The position numbers and the translations under genes were made by a program. From Winogradskyella sp. (GTDB taxonomy: Bacteria; Bacteroidota; Bacteroidia; Flavobacteriales; Flavobacteriaceae): a DNA stretch of 6,405 nt. The notes beneath the pieces were generated by a model. The model was not told the origin of the DNA, made no database searches, and saw only the letters and a list, made by a program, of their open reading frames with translations. The stretch covers positions 1 to 6,405 of the forward strand of contig JASBSE010000101.1 in assembly GCA_030149115.1 (NCBI GenBank). The letters are read 5' to 3'. Every line of letters begins with the position of its first letter. Positions within the stretch are counted from its first letter, which is position 1. Positions 1 to 4,971 of the stretch are shown here, one piece after another.

Positions 1-990
1 ATCGAGGATTTCTTTACCATTTGCTTTTAGATAGTTATATATAACTTTTTCGTCATCATTTAACTCAACAAAAAGTTGTTTTTGCACAGCGGGTTTTTTC
101 TCATCTTCTAATTGCCAGTTTAAAATATAAGGAACGTCCAAAGGGTTAGATAATAAATGGGCCTTCTGAAACTTAATAAGGTTGTTACAACCTACACTCT
201 GGCTATCGGTTATTCTTCCAGGTACAGCAAAAACTTCCCTGTCGTAAGAATTAGCAATATCTGCAGTAACGAGGCTTCCGCCTTTTTCAGCAGATTCAAT
301 GACTATAGTAGCTTCACTCAATCCTGCTATAATACGATTTCGTTTAAGAAAGTTTTTTCTATCAAAATTATCTGTACTCCAAAAATCGGTGTAAAATCCA
401 CCATGATTTTCTACCTCTGCCACATATTTTTCATGAACCTTGGGGTAAATTTGATTTAATCCGTGCGCCAAACAACCAATCGTTTGAAGGCTGTGTTTAA
501 TTGCTGCTTTTTGAGCCGTAATATCAGTTCCGTAAGCAAAACCTGAAACAATTATTGGGTTGTAGGGAGCTAAAGTTTCCACTAGTTTTTCGCAAAAGGC
601 AATTCCATTAGTTGTTATTTTACGAGCTCCAACAATGCTGATTATGTGCTTTTGATTTAAGTTAATATTCCCAGACTGAAATAAAACTATTGGCCCATCA
701 ATACAGTGTTTTAGTCTTTCAGGATAAGTGTCTTCGGTAAAATAACGGACATCTATATTATTGTCCTTAATAAAGCGTAACTCTTTTTGAGCTTCTTCAA
801 AATGAATAGTATCAAAAAGTCCTTCAATAGTAACCGTACCTATACCATCAATTTTAAGAAGATTCGATTTTTTCTCTTCGAATATAGCTTCTGCAGAACC
901 ACAATGATTAATTAATTTTTTAGCAGTTGTTGCACCTATTTTTGGTACATGTTGAAGTGCTAAAGCATAAATTAAATCTTGTTCTGTCAT
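1..990 (-). CDS. dprA: DNA-processing protein DprA (Smf), C-terminus cut by window edge
   Basis: Reading leftward from the ATG at 988-990, the frame stays open for 330 codons to base 1, so only the C-terminal end is missing. DprA binds incoming single-stranded DNA in the cytoplasm and loads RecA during natural transformation. Residues 12-45 (HVPKIGATTAKKL region) look like the N-terminal helix-hairpin-helix/SAM-like part. The Rossmann-like core follows: SIVGARK at 118-124, SGFAYGTD at 149-156, GCLAHGLNQIYP at 172-183, FLKRNRIIAGLS at 214-225, EKGGSLVTA at 235-243, FAVPG at 254-258 and GCNNLI at 267-272. These match the family's signature blocks in the expected order. Residues from about 311 (NDDEKVIYNYL) appear to begin the C-terminal winged-helix domain, which is incomplete here. 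There is no Shine-Dalgarno; the start lies in an AT-rich context. The gene is divergent from the HU-SPOR gene across 107 bp. I see no frameshift in the 330 codons. The family assignment is very secure; competence in this organism is not shown. Confidence 0.96.
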   Translation of the reverse strand, partial: MTEQDLIYALALQHVPKIGATTAKKLINHCGSAEAIFEEKKSNLLKIDGIGTVTIEGLFDTIHFEEAQKELRFIKDNNIDVRYFTEDTYPERLKHCIDGPIVLFQSGNINLNQKHIISIVGARKITTNGIAFCEKLVETLAPYNPIIVSGFAYGTDITAQKAAIKHSLQTIGCLAHGLNQIYPKVHEKYVAEVENHGGFYTDFWSTDNFDRKNFLKRNRIIAGLSEATIVIESAEKGGSLVTADIANSYDREVFAVPGRITDSQSVGCNNLIKFQKAHLLSNPLDVPYILNWQLEDEKKPAVQKQLFVELNDDEKVIYNYLKANGKEILD

Positions 991-1082
991 TTAAAATATT
1001 GATTTTCAAGCCTACAAGAAACTAAATTTTTCTGATGTTAATAACTAAAGCCCAGTAAACTTTTTTCACTTTTAAAAATTTT

Positions 1083-1090
1083 TAACTTTG
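1083..1090 (+). promoter_or_regulatory. Bacteroidota -7 promoter box TAACTTTG upstream of the HU-SPOR gene
   Basis: TAACTTTG fits the TAnnTTTG consensus of the primary sigma factor in Bacteroidota exactly. Only 7 nt separate it from the ATG at 1098, so transcription would start about 0-4 nt before the start codon and the mRNA would be leaderless or nearly so. A -33 TTG element is not obvious; the expected zone near 1058-1066 is only T-rich. The box match is seen directly, while promoter activity is inferred. Confidence 0.6.
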
Positions 1091-1097
1091 TTTTACT

Positions 1098-2036
1098 ATG
1101 CAATTAGAAACTTACATCAGCGATCTTTTATACCGATACGATTGTATTACAGTACCTCAACTAGGTGCTTTTTTAACTAATCGCGTATCAGCAAGAGTAC
1201 ATGATACTACACATACTTTTTATCCACCAAAAAAGGTGTTGTCTTTTAATGAGCAATTACAACATAATGATGGGTTATTAGCAAATTATATTGCTGAAGT
1301 AGAAAAAGTACCATATGCTACTGCAAACGATAAGATTTCTAAGCAAGTAAAAGCCATAAAATCTTATCTTATTGAAGGGGAAACTATTCAATTTGAAAAC
1401 ATTGGTGAGCTTGTTCTAAATACTGAAGGAAAAATTGTTTTTAATCCTTCTAGTCATATCAACTACCTAACAGATTCTTTCGGTTTATCGCACTTTACGT
1501 CAGCAGATATTAAACGTGAGATATACAAAGAAGACGTAGAAACCATTGAAGAAGTTACACCTATTGTCCTTACGTCAGAAAAACGTTCTAATAGCAACTG
1601 GTTAAAATATGCAGCAGCCGCCGTAATAGTTTTAGGTCTAGGTGGATTTGGTGCTGCTAATTATTACAGTAACAGCGTTGAAAATCATAATCAATTAGCA
1701 CAAGAGGAAGCTAATGCTCAGCTTGATGCTAAAGTACAAGAAGCAACATTTGTTATTAGCAATCCATTACCAGCTGCTACCTTATCTCTAGAAAAACAAA
1801 CAGGTAATTATCATATTGTAGCTGGTGCTTTTAGAGTTGAAGCTAATTCTGACAAAAAGGTTGAGCAACTTAGAGGAATTGGTTACAAAGCCAGAAAAAT
1901 TGGTAAAAATCGTTATGGTCTACACGAAGTAGTCTACGAAAGTTTTGAAACTAGACTTGATGCTCAAAGAGCACTCAACAAAATCCGAAGTGAACACAAT
2001 AAAGATGCTTGGTTACTAATTAAGAAATTAGATTAA
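1098..2036 (+). CDS. HU-like (CCDC81-type) / transmembrane / SPOR domain protein
   Basis: This 312-residue protein has three parts. Residues 1-57 (SDLLYRYDCITVPQLGAFL, then FYPPKKVLSFN) and about 60-130 (LLANYIAEVEK, then FENIGELVLNTEGKIVFNP) resemble the paired HU-CCDC81 domains of Bacteroidota, a branch of the HU/IHF DNA-binding superfamily. A single hydrophobic helix lies at 168-190, preceded by Arg/Lys residues, which predicts a cytoplasmic N-terminus. A low-complexity stretch (about 191-235) leads to a SPOR domain at 237-312 (NYHIVAGAFRVEANSDKKVEQL, GYKARKIGKNRYGLH, AQRALNKIR). SPOR domains bind septal glycan strands lacking stem peptides. The inferred role is in division or in linking DNA to the septum; DNA binding is unproven and the HU fold may instead mediate protein contacts. 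The gene is divergent from dprA and is followed 60 nt later by a thioesterase gene in the same direction. The ATG at 1098 is supported by the promoter box just upstream. SPOR is secure; the HU call rests on remembered family patterns. Confidence 0.9.
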   Translation: MQLETYISDLLYRYDCITVPQLGAFLTNRVSARVHDTTHTFYPPKKVLSFNEQLQHNDGLLANYIAEVEKVPYATANDKISKQVKAIKSYLIEGETIQFENIGELVLNTEGKIVFNPSSHINYLTDSFGLSHFTSADIKREIYKEDVETIEEVTPIVLTSEKRSNSNWLKYAAAAVIVLGLGGFGAANYYSNSVENHNQLAQEEANAQLDAKVQEATFVISNPLPAATLSLEKQTGNYHIVAGAFRVEANSDKKVEQLRGIGYKARKIGKNRYGLHEVVYESFETRLDAQRALNKIRSEHNKDAWLLIKKLD

Positions 2037-2070
2037 CCTTTTCTTATCCTTCTATTTACCTAAATCAACA

Positions 2071-2078
2071 TATCTTTG
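2071..2078 (+). promoter_or_regulatory. Bacteroidota -7 promoter box TATCTTTG upstream of the thioesterase gene
   Basis: TATCTTTG matches TAnnTTTG exactly, 18 nt before the ATG at 2097, and implies a 5' leader of roughly 12-15 nt. The thioesterase can therefore be transcribed separately from the HU-SPOR gene, although readthrough across the 60-nt gap is also possible because no strong terminator is visible there. The box also decides the start codon: an in-frame TTG at 2076-2078 lies inside it and would precede the transcription start. No convincing -33 TTG is visible. Confidence 0.6.
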
Positions 2079-2096
2079 CACAAATTTTTAAAATTT

Positions 2097-2606
2097 ATGC
2101 AACCAAGAACCGCATTTCAGTCTAAAACAGTTGTAACAGACCTTGTTCTTCCCAGTGAAACCAATCCACTAAACAACCTTTTTGGAGGAGAACTATTGGC
2201 TCGTATGGATAGAGCAGCAAGTATTTCTGCAAGACGTCACTCAAGACGCATTGTTGTGACTGCTTCTGTCAATCACGTAGCATTCAATCGATCTGTTCCT
2301 TTAGGAAGTGTTGTTACCATAGAGGCTAAAGTGTCTAGAGCTTTCACCTCTTCTATGGAAGTCTACATGGATGTTTGGATAGAAGACAGAGAATCTGGTG
2401 AGAGTATAAAAGCTAATGAGGCTATCTATACTTTTGTTGCTGTAGATGAAACTGGACGACCAGTAAAGATTCCTGAATTAGTACCAGAAACAGATCTTGA
2501 AAAACAACGTTTTGATGCTGCACTAAGACGTAAACAATTAAGTCTTGTTTTAGCTGGTAAAATGAAACCTGCGGATGCTACTGAATTAAAGGCGTTATTT
2601 GAGTAA
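2097..2606 (+). CDS. Acyl-CoA thioesterase, single hotdog domain (YciA/BACH-like)
   Basis: The ATG at 2097 gives 169 residues. A longer reading from the TTG at 2076 adds seven residues, but that codon sits inside the promoter box, so I reject it. The protein is a cytoplasmic hotdog-fold enzyme that hydrolyses acyl-CoA to free acid and CoA. Numbering from the ATG, Asn27 and Gly30-Gly31 (NNLFGGELLARMD) begin the central helix, and Asp38 in RMD aligns with the catalytic Asp of the YciA/ACOT group. VTASVNHVAFNRSVPLGSVV (residues 54-73) is the expected following strand region, and SMEVYMDVWIEDRESGE and EAIYTFVAVDE form the last strands. One hotdog unit is present, so an oligomer is needed to form active sites. 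The charged C-terminal tail (ETDLEKQRFDAALRRKQ) is typical of Bacteroidota members. The natural acyl substrate cannot be told from sequence. The gene is followed by a possible terminator hairpin. Confidence 0.93.
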   Translation: MQPRTAFQSKTVVTDLVLPSETNPLNNLFGGELLARMDRAASISARRHSRRIVVTASVNHVAFNRSVPLGSVVTIEAKVSRAFTSSMEVYMDVWIEDRESGESIKANEAIYTFVAVDETGRPVKIPELVPETDLEKQRFDAALRRKQLSLVLAGKMKPADATELKALFE

Positions 2607-2608
2607 TA

Positions 2609-2631
2609 GGTTCTAAATCAAGTTTAGAACC
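2609..2631 (+). terminator. Possible terminator hairpin after the thioesterase gene
   Basis: Two bases after the TAA stop, GGTTCTAAA (2609-2617) and TTTAGAACC (2623-2631) form a perfect 9-bp stem with a TCAAG loop, followed by the pyrimidine-rich ACTTTCTTT. The stem is AT-rich and the U tract is interrupted, so this would be a weak terminator. The right arm can alternatively pair with GGTTC downstream (2641-2645). The hairpin is seen directly; termination is inferred. Confidence 0.45.
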
Positions 2632-2645
2632 ACTTTCTTTGGTTC
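2627..2645 (+). promoter_or_regulatory. Alternative hairpin competing with the 2609-2631 stem
   Basis: GAACCA (2627-2632) and TGGTTC (2640-2645) are perfect complements around a 7-nt loop CTTTCTT. The left arm shares bases 2627-2631 with the right arm of the preceding hairpin, so an RNA can form only one of the two. This geometry resembles an attenuator, but there is no leader peptide or ligand domain in view, and short complementary arms can occur by chance in AT-rich spacers. Confidence 0.25.
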
Positions 2646-2680
2646 AATCATATTAAACCTTTTTTAAAACCCTTGGTCTT

Positions 2681-2705
2681 ATCATTAACCAAATGTATTA
2701 ATGAT
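2681..2705. repeat. 8-bp perfect inverted repeat spanning the small lipoprotein start codon
   Basis: ATCATTAA (2681-2688) and TTAATGAT (2698-2705) are exact reverse complements separated by 9 bp. The right arm contains the ATG at 2701 and part of the second ATG at 2704. It could be a protein-binding operator, or an RNA hairpin hiding the start. An overlapping small inverted repeat, TTGGT (2673-2677) with ACCAA (2688-2692), cannot form at the same time in RNA. Symmetry is seen; function is speculative. Confidence 0.35.
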
Positions 2706-2919
2706 GAGATTAATTGTTTATACCTTAGTATTTGTTTTTACACTTAGTTTTAGTTCTTGTGCAAGACATGTTGTTGTAGCACAACCTACAACAGTAACAG
2801 TAGTTAAAAAATTACCTAGACAATATAAAGTTGTTAGAGTAAGAGGAAAACGTTATTACTTCTTTAATGGTAGACATTATAGAAAAACAAGAAATGGCTA
2901 TGTGGTTGTAAAGCTTTAA
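2701..2919 (+). CDS. Small basic, tyrosine-rich putative lipoprotein
   Basis: This 72-residue protein of no recognised family begins with a signal-like segment (MMRLIVYTLVFVFTLSFSSC). Cys20 follows SFSS, which is a loose lipobox, so signal peptidase II processing is likely but not certain. The mature part is strongly basic. It starts with a Val/Thr-rich strand-like run (VVVAQPTTVTVVKKLP, about 24-39) and then shows RGKRYYFFNGRHYRK at 49-63 and GYVVVKL at the end. The alternating Tyr/Arg/Lys pattern resembles short YY-x-G-x-YY modules in small Bacteroidota envelope proteins, but I cannot name a function. There are no Asp or Glu residues after Cys20, so no acidic surface-export signal is visible and periplasmic anchoring is the default guess. 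Two adjacent ATGs (2701, 2704) are possible starts. It is convergent with the envC-like gene; the two stop codons share the TTAA at 2916-2919. A coding origin is supported by the coherent signal-plus-mature layout. Confidence 0.75.
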   Translation: MMRLIVYTLVFVFTLSFSSCARHVVVAQPTTVTVVKKLPRQYKVVRVRGKRYYFFNGRHYRKTRNGYVVVKL

Positions 2920-4136
2920 TTCTTAGCTAACCAATATTCAGGATTAAGCTTTTGGTTATTTTTAAATAATCTGAAGTCAAGTAAACTTTCACCAGTTACT
3001 TTGCTGGTAAATACTTTACCTATTATCTGTCCTGTGGAAATTTTATCACCTGGCTTTACAAAAACTTTAGAAAGATTATAATAGATTGTAACATAATTAC
3101 CATGGCGAACCATAATACCTGGATTAGCATTTTTCACTATAATAATTCTTGAAACCTCCCCATTAAAAACAGCTTTTACATCTGCATCATTAGTGGTAGC
3201 AATTTTAATACCAGAATTATTTACCTCAACGGTATTGTCCGTTAGAGATCTTGTTTTACCGAACTTTCCTTTAATTACACCTCTCTCAACAGGCCAACCT
3301 AACCTGCCTTTATTAGCTTCAAAGTTTGAAGCAAGTTTTTTAGCCTCAGGTGTTAAAACAAACTTCCCTGTAGATGTTTTTTTACCTGCTTTTTCATTAG
3401 AAGCTGCGATAGCTTCTCTGATTAATCTATTAATTTCTTCATCTAGTCGGTCTGCTTCTTGTCTCTTCTTCTTAATCTGAGCTGTATACTTACTCAAGTC
3501 AGCTTTAATAGTAGCCATTAATTCTTCGCGCTCTTTAAGTTCGCTTTCAAGCTCTCGTTTAGCTATTCTATTTTCTTTTATTAGCTTATCCTTATCTGCT
3601 TTTTGTTTAGACAATTGAAGGTTTAATTCTTGGAGTTCCTTTGTCTTCTTTTTTATGTTTTCTCCTTGTTCTTTTTGGTAATCAGCATATTGCCTAATGT
3701 ATTGTAATCGCTTATAAGCTTGTCTAAAATTACTAGACGACAATAAGAACATTACTTTACTTTGCTCTGACTTACTCTTGTAAGACTTTACAATCATTGC
3801 AGCATAATCATCTTTTAATTCTTGTAATTGCGCTCTTAGACTTGTTATTTCTTGCTGATTTACACTAATTTCTCTTGTAAGCAAGTTAGCTTGCTCATTA
3901 GTAATTCTAATAAGATTTTGTCTTCGCTGAACCTTGTAGTTAAGGTCTTCTATAAGTGTAATTTCAGATTTTTCTTCTTTCTTTTTACCTAAAAGAAAAG
4001 CTTGAAATTGTTTTATTTCTTTAAGTATTTGCTGACGTTGTGCTTCTAGCTTCTTTTGTTTATCACTTTGCGCCACTAAAGACATTGATGAAAGCAAAAA
4101 ACCAAGTAGGAAAATCGTATAAAATTGTTTTTTCAT
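2916..4136 (-). CDS. EnvC-type murein hydrolase activator (coiled coil plus degenerate LytM/M23 domain)
   Basis: The 406-residue product is close to the length of E. coli EnvC (about 420). Residues 1-22 form a Sec signal peptide (cleavage probably after LVA), placing it in the periplasm. Residues 24-120 and 150-245 are Lys/Glu/Gln-rich heptad-like coiled coils, joined by VMFLLSSSNFRQAYKRLQYI at 128-147, a hallmark of EnvC-like proteins. A linker at 246-278 leads to the LytM domain (279-406, starting RLGWPVERG). Metallopeptidase residues are missing: the H-x-G-x-D site reads NSGIK (307-311), the Tyr-x-His-Leu site reads YYNL (352-355), and the H-x-H site reads LLD (385-387). It should therefore not cut peptidoglycan itself but should activate an amidase, in E. 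coli under FtsEX control; that link is inferred here. It is the last gene of an operon, starting 5 nt after the DUF4292 stop. The start is the only ATG giving the signal peptide. Confidence 0.93.
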   Translation of the reverse strand: MKKQFYTIFLLGFLLSSMSLVAQSDKQKKLEAQRQQILKEIKQFQAFLLGKKKEEKSEITLIEDLNYKVQRRQNLIRITNEQANLLTREISVNQQEITSLRAQLQELKDDYAAMIVKSYKSKSEQSKVMFLLSSSNFRQAYKRLQYIRQYADYQKEQGENIKKKTKELQELNLQLSKQKADKDKLIKENRIAKRELESELKEREELMATIKADLSKYTAQIKKKRQEADRLDEEINRLIREAIAASNEKAGKKTSTGKFVLTPEAKKLASNFEANKGRLGWPVERGVIKGKFGKTRSLTDNTVEVNNSGIKIATTNDADVKAVFNGEVSRIIIVKNANPGIMVRHGNYVTIYYNLSKVFVKPGDKISTGQIIGKVFTSKVTGESLLDFRLFKNNQKLNPEYWLAKN

Positions 4137-4141
4137 TTAAT

Positions 4142-4939
4142 CTACTTAATAACTATTTCTTTATATCCTGTAGGTATGTTAAATGGAAACCTAACATCTT
4201 CATTAAGCTTCAGAGATTTAAATTCCATAGTAATTTTAACCTCATCAGAATCTTCTACTGCAATTATTCTAATATCCTTTGGGAGTACTTCTTTATTAAC
4301 CTCTTGATAGGATTTATAATCCACCTGAAGAACACGCTTTTTTAATTGCTGAAACATTTTTAAGCTATCCATTTTAAAATGCGACGGATTTATTAAATAA
4401 AACAGCTCTAAAAGTGTGTTTTGATTTTTTGGCTGTAACGCATAAGAATTCTCGTTTACTGAAACCTTATGTGGCTCATCCTTTAAATCAAAGATAGCTT
4501 GTCCCAATAATATATTCTGAACTTTATTAAAATCTAAATCTACTCCAACAAAATCACTTAGCAGTTTGTAATCTCCATCAAAGTATTCGTTATCTAGTTT
4601 GTTATAAAATCGCACTTTATCTGGTGTAATCATCATACGAGCTAAACCCAGTTTAGCACTTAACCAAATGACTTTGTCCTTTTCGATTCTAAGATTAAAA
4701 GTTGAACCTTGTTCTTTTTGATTTTGTATGATATCAATTTTTACTTTCCCTTGAAGTGTCTTGAAATCAGCATCGTTCTTTTGATGCTGTTTTATTACTT
4801 GCTTTGCAGAAAGTTTCTCACTTGCTTCACCTGAAGCTATGACACTTTTAGAGGATTTGCAATTTGCAGCAAATAATAGCATAGCTACAGCAAATACAAT
4901 TTTAAGGGTTTGTTGTTTTATGTTTTTTAATTCAGTCAT
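4142..4939 (-). CDS. DUF4292 family lipoprotein, LolB-like
   Basis: This 265-residue protein has a basic N-terminus, a hydrophobic stretch at 13-26 and Cys27 after FAAN, a relaxed lipobox suggesting a lipid-anchored periplasmic protein. CKSSKSV after the cysteine lacks the acidic residues of Bacteroidota surface-export signals, so it probably faces the periplasm. Residues 56-146 show the DUF4292 pattern: FKTLQGKVKIDI, alternating strands, IWLSAKLGLARMMITPDKVRFYN (91-113), EYFDGDYKLLSDFVGVDLD, then VQNILLG. This order resembles the LolB outer-membrane lipoprotein receptor (a hydrophobic loop after a strand, then Y-x-G, then a helix ending in LLG). The C-terminal half has strands ending in FPFNIPTGYKEIVIK. 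A role in lipoprotein or lipid handling is inferred from this resemblance, not shown. It lies between the TPR gene (32 nt) and the envC-like gene (5 nt). The start ATG sits at the edge of a repeat-like spacer; the next Met is residue 20, inside the signal, so 4939 is favoured. Confidence 0.9.
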   Translation of the reverse strand: MTELKNIKQQTLKIVFAVAMLLFAANCKSSKSVIASGEASEKLSAKQVIKQHQKNDADFKTLQGKVKIDIIQNQKEQGSTFNLRIEKDKVIWLSAKLGLARMMITPDKVRFYNKLDNEYFDGDYKLLSDFVGVDLDFNKVQNILLGQAIFDLKDEPHKVSVNENSYALQPKNQNTLLELFYLINPSHFKMDSLKMFQQLKKRVLQVDYKSYQEVNKEVLPKDIRIIAVEDSDEVKITMEFKSLKLNEDVRFPFNIPTGYKEIVIK

Positions 4940-4950
4940 TCTTAAATGAG

Positions 4951-4970
4951 ATTCTTGCTTTCGTAAGAAT
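4951..4970 (-). repeat. REP-like hairpin in the TPR-DUF4292 spacer
   Basis: On the coding strand this reads ATTCTTACGAAAGCAAGAAT. ATTCTT pairs with AAGAAT, followed by one A-C mismatch, a C-G pair and a GAAA loop of the stable GNRA type. It begins one base after the TPR stop codon and continues as CTCATTTAAGAATGAC into the DUF4292 start. It resembles the TTCCTRCGAAAGYAGGAATCTCAT dispersed repeats I know from flavobacterial genomes, in a decayed form. It could protect or process the operon mRNA. It has no U tract, so termination is unlikely. Confidence 0.5.
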
Positions 4971-4971
4971 T

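Noticed and set aside
157..459. Rightward 100-codon open frame
   Set aside because: It is antisense to dprA, whose conserved motifs run through the same bases; the translation shows no domain.
1037..1045. GTTAATAAC palindrome in the dprA/HU-SPOR spacer, as an operator
   Set aside because: It is a 9-bp AT-rich palindrome with no second copy nearby; chance occurrence is likely.
2076..2096. TTG start adding seven residues to the thioesterase
   Set aside because: The TTG is part of the TATCTTTG promoter box; the ATG at 2097 fits the family N-terminus better.
2634..2641. TTTCTTTG as a -7 promoter box for the small lipoprotein
   Set aside because: It lacks the A at position 2 of TAnnTTTG and has no -33 element, so it is too weak to list as a feature.
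3193..3480. Rightward 95-codon open frame
   Set aside because: It lies fully antisense within the envC-like gene, with no plausible start context or recognisable protein features.
4040..4345. Rightward open frames across the envC-DUF4292 junction (also 4125-4307)
   Set aside because: They are antisense to two well-supported genes, and their composition reflects the AT-rich opposite strand.
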